Source: Nematopogon swammerdamellus
Lineage: Eukaryota > Arthropoda > Insecta > Lepidoptera > Adelidae
Assembly: GCA_946902875.1 (NCBI GenBank)
Contig: OX336344.1
Span: 17,009,791-17,073,790 of the forward strand
Length of the DNA stretch: 64,000 bases
Reading direction: 5' to 3'
Part shown: positions 10,651-20,829 of the stretch, piece after piece
Layout of the letters: the number at the start of each line of letters is the position of its first letter
Numbering within the stretch: position 1 is the stretch's first letter
Program-made: the position numbers and the translations under genes
Notes under the pieces: generated by a model
The model's database searches: none
Told to the model about the DNA's origin: nothing
Seen by the model: the letters and a program-made list of their open reading frames with translations, nothing else

Positions 10651-11553
10651 TGATAACAATGTGAAATGTAGGAATAAACTTAACATTAAGAAAAAGCACT
10701 TACACAGTCGAGTATCAGAAATTTCTCTGTCTGATGATACCTTCATTCGCGCAAACTAAACGCATCAAATAAAAATTTGAAAGAAAAGTTGAGAAAGAAA
10801 TCAGTTAAATTTGTATGTAACTTTGTGTAACGCCCGTGAACCCAATTCTTATTTCCGGGTTTTGTTAAAATCCTTTTACAAAATTCTCATTTCCGGTAGG
10901 CCCGCTCCGCGCCGGCATGCGCCAACCGGCCGGCTCCGGAGCCCCGGCCCGACCGCAACCTTATTTCAACGCCAGCAGAAAAGTTCAACCTCTAATAACT
11001 TAAGAGACGTGATGGTGTTTGTCCCTCGGGCTCTGTTGCTCTCGTGGTTGTAAGTTGTGCTGGTAATGAAGATCACTCACTGGACAGTTTCATTTCTAGG
11101 CGCGGAAGCATTGCGACAAAGAAAGAAAATTCGGTGAAAAATATAATTCGATGTTAAATCTTTACGAAATGTCCTCTCTGATATTGCTCCCAAAGGAATG
11201 ACGTTGGTGCCCATTTATGATTAATTGCGCCTTTGTCTTGGTAGTAGCCAGTTGGAGCCCACTGCGGGAAGGCAATTTCTTACAATATGGTCTTAGTTTA
11301 TTATATTGAATTGAATGGATTCAATAAATTCATAATCGAGCAAATTTAAGACAACCCGAAACGAGACGACGACTCATCAATACAATCTAAATAAATTTAT
11401 CACAGTTGTTGGTTGATTACGCCAACACAGACTTAGCAAGTAAATAAGTAACCAGAAAGTCCACTTATGCTCACTTATCGAGTTACGGATTTAAGCTCTC
11501 GTTAGTGCACTGCACGGCCCGGTTAGTGTCGTTAGATATTAAAATATCTGCAT
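10651..11553. other. No supported gene; GC-rich patch at 10890-10970
   Basis: Contains an 80-codon open frame over a GC-rich patch that ends near 'gtggttgtaagt'. No protein family or convincing splice signal could be recognised, so it is not called as a gene. The rest is AT-rich. Confidence 0.35.
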
Positions 11554-11898
11554 AACTAATGTTTGACCGATAAAATCCGTAACGACGTGATACGTCAAAG
11601 AACTAAGGTAGTCGACATTGCTAAGAAAATAAGCAAGCTGAAGTGGCAGTGGGCTGGGCACATCTGTCGTAGACCCGACAACCGATGGGGTAGACGGGTG
11701 CTCGAATGGAGGCCACGTACAAGCAAACATAGCGTGGAACGCCCTCCGGCTAGGTGGACAGATGACCTAAAAAAGGTAGCCGGGAGTGGATGGATGAGAA
11801 GAGCGGAAGACCGCGTGTGGTGGCGTGCCTTGGGAGAGGCCTATGTCCAGCAGTGGACCGTACAGGCTGATGATGAGTGATGATGAGTGAACTAATGT
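11554..11898 (+). mobile_element. 5'-truncated RTE-clade LINE with 9-bp target-site duplication
   Basis: The direct repeat AACTAATGT occurs at 11554-11562 and 11890-11898, immediately outside a LINE 3' end. The insert starts abruptly inside the RT C-terminal region and ends in a TGATGAG repeat, the simple 3' tail expected of RTE elements. Length, tail and flanking repeat together define one target-primed insertion. Confidence 0.85.
11563..11880 (+). pseudogene. RTE retrotransposon reverse transcriptase, C-terminal remnant
   Basis: About 105 codons. The frame begins at the 5' truncation point, so there is no genuine start codon. Residues ~25-34 read KLKWQWAGHI, followed by 'RWGRRVLEWRPR' and 'PARWTDDLKKVAG', and the frame ends 'GEAYVQQWT' before the stop. 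These are the hallmark last ~100 residues of the endonuclease-reverse transcriptase of RTE elements in Lepidoptera. No endonuclease or RT catalytic motif remains, so the copy cannot move. No internal frameshift or stop is seen, which suggests it is fairly young. A host role is not indicated. Confidence 0.85.
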
Positions 11899-12612
11899 AA
11901 TAATGTTATTATTTCCTAAGCTTAAGCTAACTTAAAGTTAAGTCTGGGTGTTCGGCGACTTAATTAACAGGCACATAAGGAGAGTCAAGACTTCTGCCAC
12001 GCAGATCAGATGAATAGCGCCGCGCCAGCTGTATGTCAAACAGTTTGTTTGAGGGACTATTATGGCGTTATTTTATACTATGTAGTGCCATCTATGTCTC
12101 CTCAACGCTGTAAGACATGGAAGACACATCGATGGAGGAAACTTATCGAGTTACGGATTTAAGCTGTCGTTAGTTAACGGGCCTTTAAAGATATTTAAGT
12201 ATGTATTGGCGCAATCGGCTCGCTTCAGCCACAGCTCTCAGCTCTCACGTACATACGAGGAGGCTTCCAGAACACTCTGTATTCCAAGTTCAAACACAAT
12301 TAATATTATTTATTGACATCAGAGCGGATCAGCCGCTGCAAACATGACTTGAATTAAGAGCTAATATTTGATCGGAGCGTAATAAATTTTAACGGATTCC
12401 GTCAAGCTCGCTTCCGTTTAATTCCAGGAATAGTGAAAATCGTTCAGGAGCATGGGCGGTATGTATGTAGGTGTTTTATTTAAATAATGTTTAAAATGCT
12501 TTTGCAAATTCCAAAGCATGGTGTAGTACGCCTCAGCTTTCTATACTTTTATGTATAGTTATGTAAGTTTTTATTTTCTTTAATAAAAATTATTGTTTAC
12601 ATTTATGTATGT
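11899..12612. other. No feature seen
   Basis: Unassigned DNA. The phrase 'cttatcgagttacggattt' appears here at about 12140 and also at about 11475, so a short dispersed duplication is present, but no boundaries could be set. Confidence 0.4.
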
Positions 12613-12776
12613 GGCTATGTAAATAGTTCGTGTTTTCCGTCCAGTTCCGTGTAGCCGACATGAAATGAAGGGAAGCACTGACATGGCACCTAGTTCACCC
12701 GGTGTTATGTGCTGCATCACGGATGTCGTAGATGATGTAGCCAACCGTGTCAGTTTCCATAAAACAAAAACACATT
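12613..12776 (+). mobile_element. SINE A, 5'-truncated
   Basis: Starts at 'gctatgtaaatagttcg' and carries the complete tail block, including 'ctagttcacccggtg', 'catcacggatg', 'cagtttccat' and an A-rich end. Confidence 0.8.
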
Positions 12777-12861
12777 TAAATTTCCTACTTGTGCATAAGT
12801 ATAAATGTATGAATAATTTCCATTTGCCCAACTGATAAACGTTACATCAGATGGACGAACT

Positions 12862-12926
12862 ACTGAGTACTAGCCGTAAGGAACTAACGAACTAGTCGTA
12901 AGGAACTAACGAACTAGTCGTAGGGA
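12862..12926 (+). repeat. 22-bp direct repeat, ~2.7 copies
   Basis: 'ctagtcgtaaggaactaacg' plus two bases recurs head to tail, the last copy truncated into 'ctagtcgtaggg'. Confidence 0.75.
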
Positions 12927-13362
12927 TTTCAATCTCAGAATGTTTGCTACGTAAAAGCTTCTAAAAGAATTTCCGTAAGAATTTAGACTTGAAGCTGGTT
13001 AGTAATGAATGACTGTTTATTACTACTGTCTTTGTTTCTGACAATGTTCGTGAGGAGAGGAGTACACTGCAGATAGAGTAATTAAGTTTGAGGACTTTCA
13101 TACTGCTGGAGAATGTTGAATTTATACAATCATTCCGCTGGAAAGAGACCGCGAACATAAGTTCAGTTAAAAGTAGGTCGTAAGATATTTTTATTCAGAA
13201 AAATATGTCAAACTAAACTAACTTAACTAACTAACCACACCCATACATACCTACATAATATGACTAGCACAAACCTCTCATTCAACCCTATCAAATCATA
13301 TTCAGCCCTAACTAAAATTAACATTAATTATAAGTGACTAACAACATGTATTTCAAATTTGA
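12927..13362. other. No feature seen
   Basis: AT-rich DNA directly left of the large palindrome. No frame or repeat was supported. Confidence 0.4.
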
Positions 13363-13755
13363 TTTTTACCCGACTACGGCGAAGCAAAAAGGAGGGTTAT
13401 GTGTTTGACCGGTATGTATGTATGTATGTATGTATGTATGTATGTATGTATGTATGTATGTATGTTCATCTGTTCCCTCATAACTTCTAAACTACTTATC
13501 ACAATTTGACAAATGAGGTATCGTTGAAAGCGTCTTGATCGTCCGCTGGTTATAGGCGTCACACAAAATTGACTATGGCGCCCTCTAGATGACAAAAAGT
13601 AATGATCTAAAAAAAAATTTTTTTTTAATGATGCCGTGTTGGGTATCAAATGAAAGGGCTTAATTAGCACATTTCAAAAATATATATATTGTTAGCTATT
13701 GCTTTCAGATTTGCTTGCATGCACTCGATAATTGGGAATAATTTCTAAATAAAAT
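13363..13755 (-). mobile_element. E sequence, copy 2 (left edge of palindrome)
   Basis: Reverse complement of the E sequence, with (TATG)n at 13411-13464 next to 'ttgaccgg' and an inner end at 'aataatttctaaa'. It mirrors copy 3 at 19325-19744. Confidence 0.8.
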
Positions 13756-13794
13756 AAAATCAGGCCTCATTCCATACATATATACATACATATC

Positions 13795-14112
13795 ACACAC
13801 GCTGAATCCCGACAATCGGGGTAAGCAGAGTAATCGGTGTTGTGCTGCAAGAACTCTTGTCAATTACAGCACAACACCGACCACCACGTTTCGCAAAGGA
13901 TTCGAACAAGATTAAATCGATCAAGCAGCAAGTATGGCACGAAGACCCACCTGCTGCATGACTCGGTGGAAGTACCGTGCCAAGGTGAGAGGTGGCGAGC
14001 CTGTCGCCCTTTAGCACGGCATCTTGTCCTTATCCCTTAGTCGCCTTTTACGACATGCATGGGGAGAGATGCAGTGGGGATATTCTTTTTAAGTACCGAC
14101 ACCACACGGTAC
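13795..14112 (+). mobile_element. Dispersed 'F' repeat, copy 1
   Basis: Starts 'acgctgaatcccgacaatcg'. It contains a hairpin of 'tcggtgttgtgctg' and 'cagcacaacaccga', then 'tgctgcatgactcgg', 'cttatcccttagtcgcc', 'ttttacgacatgcatggg' and 'gagatgcagtgggg', and ends 'ccacacggtac'. Other copies are at 18964, 22618, 23283, 24775, 27640, 44326 and 45345. I know this sequence as abundant in Lepidoptera; no protein is encoded. Confidence 0.8.
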
Positions 14113-14190
14113 TCGGCCTCATTTCAAACCTACCCAAATACATCCTACTTAAACCATCTTAATATTATAAACGCGAAAGTTTGTAAATGA

Positions 14191-14704
14191 GTTGCGTTCA
14201 GGAAGACGATAAACCTACTCAAAGAAAATAAGTAACTAAGGGTGAGGCAGAAGGCCGAGCTGCGTTCAGGAAGAAGATAAACCTTCTTAAAGACAGTAAG
14301 TAACTGAGGGCGAGGCCGAAGGCCGAGCTGCGTTCGGGAAGACTATAAACCTTCTCGAAGAAAGAAAGTAATAAAGGGCGAGGCCGAAGGCCGAGCTGCG
14401 TTCAGGAAGACGATAAACTTTCTCGAAGACAGTAAGTAACTATGGGCGAGGCCGAAGGCCGATCTGCGTTCAGGAAGAGGATAAACCATCTTTAAGAAAG
14501 TAAGTAACTAAGGGCGAGGCCGAAGGCCGAGCTGCGTTCGGGAAGCCTAAACATTCTCGAAGAAAGTAAGTAACAACAGGCGAGGCCGAAGGCCGAGCTG
14601 CGTTCAGGAAGAGGATAACCTTTTCGAAGAAAGTAAGTAACAGAGGGCGAGTCAGAAGATCGAGCTGCGTTCAGGAAGACCATAATCTTCTCGAAGAAAG
14701 TAAC
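14191..14704 (+). repeat. 68-bp satellite, left outer arm, forward
   Basis: Units of about 68 bp built around 'ggcgaggccgaaggccgag' and 'ctgcgttcaggaaga', alternating with 'gaaagtaagtaac'. The core 'ggccgaaggcc' is itself palindromic. The array reverses at about 14705-14725 through 'gtaacttcttagctactt'. Confidence 0.9.
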
Positions 14705-14724
14705 TTCTTAGCTACTTATTTCGA

Positions 14725-15655
14725 AAAGGATTATCCTCTTCCTGAACGCATCTCGCCCTTCGGCCTCGCCCATAGTTACTTACTGTCTACGAGAAGGTTT
14801 ATAGTCTTCCCGAACGCAACTCGGCCTTCGGTCTCTCCCTAAGTTACTTACTGTCTACGAGAAGGTTTATAGTCTTCCCGAACGCAGCTCGGTCTTCGGC
14901 CTCGCCCTTTTTAATTACTTTGTTAAAGATGGTTTATCCTCTTCATGAACGCAGCTCGGCCTTCGGCCTCTCCCATATACTTACTGTCTTCGAGAAAGTT
15001 TATCATCTTCCTGAAAAGAAGATGATAAACTTTCTCGGCCTTCGGCCTCGCCCTTTGTTACTTACTTTCTTCGAGAAGGTTTATAGTCTTCCCGAACGCA
15101 GCTCGGCCTTCGGCCTCGCCCTCAGTTACTTACTTTCTTAAAGATGGTTTATCCTCTTCCTGAACGCAGCTCGGCCTTCAGCCTCGCCCATAGTTATTTA
15201 CTGTCTTCGAGAAAGTTTATCGTCTTCCTGAACGCAGCTCGGCCTTCGGCCTCGCCCTTTGTTACTTACTTTCTTCGAGAAGGTTTACAGTCTTCCCGAA
15301 CGCAGATCGGCCTTCGGCCTCGCCCTCAGTTACTTACTTTCTTAAAGATGGTTTATCCTCTTCCTGAACGCAGCTCGGCCTTCGGCCTCGCCCATAGTTA
15401 CTTACTGTCTTCGGGAAGGTTTATAGTCTTCCCGAACGCAGCTCGGCCTTCGGCCTCGCCCTCAGTTACTTACTTTCTTAAAGATGGTTCATCCTCTTCC
15501 TGAGCGCCGCTCGGCCTTCGGCCTCGCCCATAGTTACTTACTGTCTACGAGAAAGTTTGTCGTCTTCCTGAACGCAGCTCGGCCTTCGGCCTCGCCCTTT
15601 GTTACTTACTTTCTTCGAGTCGGTTTATCGTTTACCTGAACCCAGCTCGCCCTTA
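14725..15655 (-). repeat. 68-bp satellite, left inner arm, inverted
   Basis: About 13-14 units in reverse complement ('ctcggccttcggcctcgcc'). One unit at about 14995-15036 contains its own small hairpin, 'gtttatcatcttcctg' facing 'aagaagatgataaac'. The apparent protein repeats (PLPERSSAFGLA) are translation artefacts of the satellite. Confidence 0.9.
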
Positions 15656-15771
15656 TCCCTTCAAGTGCCTACATGTTAAAATTATAAAACAATAAAACCT
15701 AAACAAACAAAACATGTAAAACGGCTCTGCAAATACTTTATCACGAATTTATATCCCCAAAATAATTAAAA

Positions 15772-16210
15772 TAAAAAATAAGTTCAAAAACTAAAACCCG
15801 ACTACTGAAAAATCACGCTCTAAAAAGTATGAAACAAGAAAATGTTCTCATCTGAAATTGTTATGTACAAACTATTCAATATTTTATCGTCTACTAAATA
15901 AACAACTTACACGTAATATATTTTAATGTATTTAATAAATATTCATAGTGTTGTTCAGAGGATAGCCGTGGTCGTATGCCACCTACCCTATAGGGCAAAG
16001 TGGCATACGACCACGGCTATCCTCTGAACAACACTATGAATATTTATTAAATACATTAAAATATATTACGTGTAAGTTGTTTATTTAGTAGACGATAAAA
16101 TATTGAATAGTTTGTACATAACAATTTCAGATGAGAACATTTTCTTGTTTCATACTTTTTAGAGCGTGATTTTTCAGTAGTCGGGTTTTAGTTTTTGAAC
16201 TTATTTTTTA
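15772..16210. mobile_element. Foldback hairpin element, copy 1
   Basis: An inverted repeat with arms of about 210 bp around a short loop, 'ctaccctatagggcaaa', at 15983-15999. The arms meet at 'gtcgtatgccac' and 'gtggcatacgac'. The outer ends read 'aaaaaataagttc' and 'gaacttatttttta', near 'acccgactactg', which resembles the E terminus. Within this copy both arms share 'gtctactaaat', whereas the other copy shares 'gtctattaaat'. Confidence 0.9.
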
Positions 16211-16249
16211 GTTGTGCTCCTTACGGAAGCCTATTACTAAACCTACAAC

Positions 16250-16296
<47 letters not shown>

Positions 16297-16360
16297 GTAA
16301 TAGCTAGCCGGCTGAAATTTGCACAGAACATGTGTTATTCTGGCGGATATAACAAAATGA
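16211..16360. mobile_element. Asymmetric palindrome core: SINE C-like fragment with (TCTG)n
   Basis: Non-palindromic core: 'cggaagcctattactaa', (TCTG)n at 16250-16293, 'gctagccggctgaaatt', 'acagaacatgtgttat'. The order matches the middle of SINE C-like elements (for example 20830 and 35610). It interrupts the left arm of the second hairpin, which lacks the last few outer bases. Confidence 0.7.
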
Positions 16361-16797
16361 AAAAAACTAAAACCCGACTACTGAAAAATCACGCTCTAAA
16401 AAGTATGAAACAAGAAAATGTTCTCATCTGAAATTGTTATGTACCAACTATTCAATATTTTATCGTCTATTAAATAAACAACTTACACGTAATATATTTT
16501 AATGTATTTATTAAATATTCATAGTGTTGTTCAGAGGATAGCCGTGGTCGTATGCCACCTACCCTATAGGGCAAAGTGGCATACGACCACGGCTATCCTC
16601 TGAACAACACTATGAATATTTATTAAATACATTAAAATATATTACGTGTAAGTTGTTTATTTAATAGACGATAAAATATTGAATAGTTTGTACATAACAA
16701 TTTCAGATGAGAACATTTTCTTGTTTCATACTTTTTAGAGCGTGATTTTTCAGTAGTCGGGTTTTAGTTTTTGAACTTATTTTTTATTTTAATTATT
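16361..16797. mobile_element. Foldback hairpin element, copy 2
   Basis: The same foldback element, with its loop at 16559-16575. The loop reads in the same direction as in copy 1, although the surrounding palindrome predicts the reverse complement. The left arm starts at 'aaaaaactaaaaccc', truncated by the core; the right arm continues into 'ggggatataac', which mirrors the left spacer at 15741-15760. Confidence 0.9.
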
Positions 16798-16904
16798 TTG
16801 GGGATATAACTTCGTGATAAAGTATTTGCAGAGTCGTTTTACATGTTTTGTTTGTTTAGGTTTTATTGTTTAATAATTTTAACATGTGTACCATAGTCCA
16901 TAAG

Positions 16905-18345
16905 GGCGAGCTGGGTTCAGGTAAACGATAAACCGACCCGAAGAAAGTAAGTAACAAAGGGCGAGGCCGAAGGCCGAGCTGCGTTCAGGAAGACGACAAA
17001 CTTTCTCGAAGAAAGTAAGCAACTGTGGGCGAGGCCGAAGGCCGAGCGGCGCTCAGGAAGAGGATGAACCATCTTTAAGAAAGTAAGTAACTGAGGGCGA
17101 TGCCGAAGGCCGAGCTGCGTTCGGGAAGACTATAAACCTTCCCGAAGACAGTAAGTAACTATGGGCGAGGCCGAAGGCCGAGCTGCGTTCAGGAAGAGGA
17201 TAAACCATCTTTAATAAAGTAAGTAACTGAGGGCGAGGCCGAAGGCCGAGCTGCGTTCGGGAAGACTTATAAACCTTCTCGAAGAAAGTAAGTAACAAAG
17301 GGCGAGGCCGAAGGCCGAGCTGCGTTCGGGAAGACGATAAACTTTCTCGAAGACAGTAAGTAACTATGGGCGAGGCTGAAGGCCGAGCTGCGTTCAGGAA
17401 GAGGATAAACCATCTTTAAGAAAGTAAGTAACTGAGGGCGAGGCCGAAGGCCGAGCTGCGTTCGGGAAGACATAAACCTTCTCGAAGAAAGTAAGTAACA
17501 AAGGGCGAGGCCGAAGGCCGAGCTGCGTTCAGGAAGATGATAAACTTTCTCGAAGACAGTAAGTATATGGGAGAGGCCGAAGGCCGAGCTGCGTTCATGA
17601 AGAGGATAAACCATCTTTAAGAAAGTAATTGAAAAAGGGCGAGGCCGAAGACCGAGCTGCGTTCGGGAAGACTATAAACCTTCTCGTAGACAGTAAGTAA
17701 CTAAGGGCGAGGCCGAAGGCCGAGCTGCGTTCGGGAAGACTATAAACCTTCTCGAAGAAAGTAAGTAACAAAGGGCGAGGCCGAAGGCCGAGCTGCGTTC
17801 GGGAAGACGATAAACTTTCTCGAAGACAGTAAGTAACCATGGGCGAGGCTGAAGGCCGAGCTGCGTTCGGGAAGCCTAAACATTCTCGAAGAAAGTAAGT
17901 AACAACAGGCGAGGCCGAAGGCCGAGCTGCGTTCAGGAAGAGGATAAACTTTTTTGAAGACAGTAAGTAACTATGGGCGAGGCCGAAGGCCGAGCTGCGT
18001 TCAGGAAGAGGATAAACCATCTTTAAGAAAGTAAGCAACAAAGGGCTAGGCCTCATGCGTTCAGGAAGATGATAAACTTTCTCGAAGACAGTAAGTATAT
18101 GGGAGAGGCCGAAGGCCGAGCTGCGTTCATGAAGAGGATAAACCATCTTTAAGAAAGTAATTGAAAAAGGGCGAGGCCGAAGACCGAGCTGCGTTCGGGA
18201 AGACTATAAACCTTCTCGTAGACAGTAAGTAACTAAGGGAGAGGCCGAAGGCCGAGCTGCGTTCGGGAAGACTATAAACCTTCTCGTAGACAGTAAGTAA
18301 CTATGGGCAAGGCCGAAGGGCGAGATGCGTTCAGGAAGAGGATAA
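16905..18345 (+). repeat. 68-bp satellite, right inner arm, forward, expanded
   Basis: About 21 units. A segment starting 'tcaggaagatgataaac' at 17529 is repeated at 18061, including the odd units 'agtatatgggagaggcc' and 'gaagaccgag', showing an internal duplication of about 532 bp. This accounts for the arm being about 510 bp longer than its partner at 14725-15655. Confidence 0.9.
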
Positions 18346-18374
18346 TCCTTTTCGAAATAAGTACCTAAGAAGTT

Positions 18375-18885
18375 ACTTTCTTCGAGAAGATTATGGTCTT
18401 CCTGAACGCAGCTCGATCTTCTGACTCGCCCTCTGTTACTTACTTTCTTCGGAAAGGTTATCCTCTTCCTGAACGCAGCTCGGCCTTCGGCCTCGCCCAT
18501 AGTTACTTACTGTCTTCAAAAAAGTTTATCCTCTTCCTGAACGCAGCTCGGCCTTCGGCCTCGCCTGTTGTTACTTACTTTCTTCGAGAATGTTTAGGCT
18601 TCCCGAACGCAGCTCGGCCTTCGGCCTCGCCCATAGTTGCTTACTGTCTTCGAAAAAGTTTATCGTCTTCCTGAACGCAGCTCGGCCTTCGGCCTCGCCC
18701 TTTATTACTTACTTTCTTCGAGAAGGTTTATAGTCTTCCCGAACGCAGCTCGGCCTTCGGCCTCGCCCTCAGTTACTTACTGTCTTTAAGAAGGTTTATC
18801 TTCTTCCTGAACGCAGCTCGGCCTTCTGCCTCGCCCTTAGATACTTATTTTCTTTGACTAGGTTTATCGTCTTCCTGAACGCAAC
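18375..18885 (-). repeat. 68-bp satellite, right outer arm, inverted
   Basis: Mirror of 14191-14704, entered through 'aagtacctaagaagttac' at about 18360 and ended by 'cctgaacgcaactcattt'. Confidence 0.9.
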
Positions 18886-18963
18886 TCATTTACAAACTTT
18901 CGCGTTTATAATATTAAGATGGTTTAAGTAGGATGTATTTGGGTAGGTTTGGAATGAGGCCGA

Positions 18964-19279
18964 GTACCGTGTGGGGTCGGTACTTAAAAAGAATATCCCC
19001 ACTGCATCTCTCCCCATGCATGTCGTAAAAGGCGACTAAGGGATAAGGACAAGATGCCGTGCTAAAGGGCGATAGGCTCGCCACCTCTCACCTTGGCACA
19101 AAACTTCCACCGAGTCATGCAGCAGGTGGGTCTTCGTGCCATACTTGCTGCTTGATCGATTTAATTTTGTTCGAATCCTTTGCGAAACGTGGTGGTCGGT
19201 GTTGTGCTGTAATTGACAAGAGTTCTTGCAGCACAACACCGATTACTCTGCTTACCCCGATTGTCGCGATTCAGCGTGT
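18964..19279 (-). mobile_element. F repeat, copy 2 (right arm)
   Basis: Reverse complement of the F copy at 13795, with the same conserved hairpin. A few substitutions separate the two (for example 'ggcgatagg' against 'ggcgacagg'). Confidence 0.8.
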
Positions 19280-19324
19280 AGGATATGTATGTATATATGT
19301 ATGGAATGAGGCCTGATTTTATTT

Positions 19325-19744
19325 TATTTTATTTTAGAAATTATTCCCAATTATCGGGTAGCAATAATAATAAATAATAAATCCGAAAGCAATAGCTAAC
19401 AATATATATATTTTTGAAATGTGCTAATTAAGCCCTTTCATTTGAAACCCAACACGGCATCATTAAAAAAAAATTTTTTTTTAGACCATGACTTTTTGTC
19501 ATCTACAGGGCGCCATAGTCAATTTTGTGTGACGTCACATAGCCTATAACCAGCGGACGATCAAGACGCTTTCAACGATACCTCATTTGTCAAATTGTGA
19601 TAAGTAGTTTAGAAGTTATGAGGGAACAGATGAACATACATACATACATAAATACATACATACATACATACATACATACATACATACATACATACCGGTC
19701 AAACACATAACCCTCCTTTTTGCTTCGCCGTAGTCGGGTAAAAA
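19325..19744 (+). mobile_element. E sequence, copy 3 (right edge of palindrome)
   Basis: Mirror of copy 2, with (CATA)n at about 19632-19695. It has a local AT-rich replacement, 'agcaataataataa', where copies 1 and 2 read 'tgcatgcaagcaa'. Confidence 0.8.
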
Positions 19745-19745
19745 G

Positions 19746-19860
19746 TGAAAATTAAGGGACGTCCCCATACAAGAAATTTTTTTTTTCAACGTATTTTTTT
19801 TTGTCGTGCAGAAACCTCGGTGCGCGAGTCCGACACGCACTTGGCTGATTTTTACATTTA
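19746..19860 (+). mobile_element. SINE C fragment
   Basis: 'gaaacctcggtgcgcgagt' and 'ccgacacgcacttggct' follow 'gtccccatacaag' and a T run, matching the 3' part of SINE C. It starts at the edge of the palindrome. Confidence 0.6.
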
Positions 19861-20079
19861 CCCTAACAAATCTAACTTACGTGAAATATTCAATCATATT
19901 TTTTTAATCATACTTTTAAATATAATCGAATAGAAACTCTTTATTGAACACAATTTGAAAAACGAACAGTACACAAAAAAAAAGACTATTTCATTTATTT
20001 ACATTATACATAAACAAATCAGGACCTTCGGAGACATTATCACGTAGTCTCCACATTCGTGCACACGGATTGTGATAAG

Positions 20080-20452
20080 CGAACTTGCTTCCCTTATCCC
20101 TCCTCCTCCTGTTCGCCTTCGCCAAACCCGCCATACTCTCGCGGGTGTTCCACGAGAGTATGGCCATTTGTAGTCGACAGAAGAGTTATTCGAACTGCGT
20201 GATTATCTAATTCGTTCTTGTGCCGCACTGCAAAGGTGTGGAACGGGCTCCCGGGGAATATCTTTCCCCACTCCTACAATCCACGGATCTTCAAATCGCG
20301 GGTTAACAGCCTTTCCCCAGCGACATTAGTCCACCTCCAAGCTGGACTGGCACCTCCTCGGCGGCGAAATTGGCTGCGCCTGAGGCTTCGACCTCGGGCA
20401 GACCCACCCAGTTCGGAAGCAATAAAAAAACGCATGACTCATAATAATAAAT
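20080..20452 (+). pseudogene. Jockey/CR1-like LINE ORF2 C-terminal remnant
   Basis: One frame reads NSFLCRTAKVWNGLPGNIF, PHSYNPRIFKSRVN, typical of the end of LINE reverse transcriptases (R-T-A-x-x-W-N-x-L-P then a Y/N and FK-x-R-V motif). A TGA at about 20200 interrupts the frame, and the upstream bases (20100-20200) continue in other frames, so the copy is decayed. After the frame, an 'ataataataaat' tail meets the head of a SINE A. No RT catalytic motif remains. A shorter, more eroded relative is at 32600-32770. Confidence 0.65.
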
Positions 20453-20454
20453 CA

Positions 20455-20537
20455 GCCTCCTCGGTAGCTCAGTGGTTCTGATTCCACGTAAAACAGTAGG
20501 TCCCATCCTTTCTTACCTTTCCAGGTGGTAGGAAATC
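20455..20537 (+). mobile_element. SINE A head with internal deletion
   Basis: Begins 'cagcctcctcggtagctca', the tRNA-like A box of SINE A, then jumps over the 5S-like region to 'ctgattccacgtaaaacag' and 'aggtggtagg'. It supports the order A box, 5S-like block, body. Confidence 0.7.
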
Positions 20538-20829
20538 AGAAAGGACGGAGACACGATTCGAAATTGGGGCGATTTTGCCGAGCGGCAGGGACGTGGCTAG
20601 AGCAGCACGCAATTTTACCCCCAACACCATTGCCTCGATAATCGGCCCCGACGGGACGCTAGTAGACCATCTAGCTAGGAGCTGTGTATAGAGAAAGGGT
20701 GCAGAGGAGATTGTTAACGCTAATTACCACAAACCTATTCATCTGACTATAGTTTGTTGTTTGTAGAGCGAGGGATGAAGCGGAAGTGTTTTCAGCTACC
20801 TTCTGTAGGAGAAAACATTTCCGCTACGT
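20538..20829. other. No feature seen
   Basis: Mixed composition, no recognised sequence. Confidence 0.35.

Larger units (their letters stand above)
13363..19744. repeat. ~6.4-kb composite near-palindrome
   Basis: The sequence from 'tttttacccgactacgg' at 13363 is repeated in reverse complement up to 'ccgtagtcgggtaaaaa' ending at 19744. The mirrored order on both sides is E sequence, F repeat, 68-bp array, flipped 68-bp array, AT spacer and foldback hairpin. The centre lies in a SINE C-like core at 16211-16360. The arms are not identical: the right inner array has an extra block of about 532 bp, and the left E copy lacks about 8 bp present on the right ('ctatgtgacgtcac'). Such independent changes argue against a simple assembly duplication. 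Confidence 0.9.

Noticed and set aside
14492..18674. Frames with PLPERSSAFGLA / LNAARPSASP repeats
   Set aside because: Translation of the 68-bp satellite on both strands; the same DNA gives several unrelated repeat peptides.
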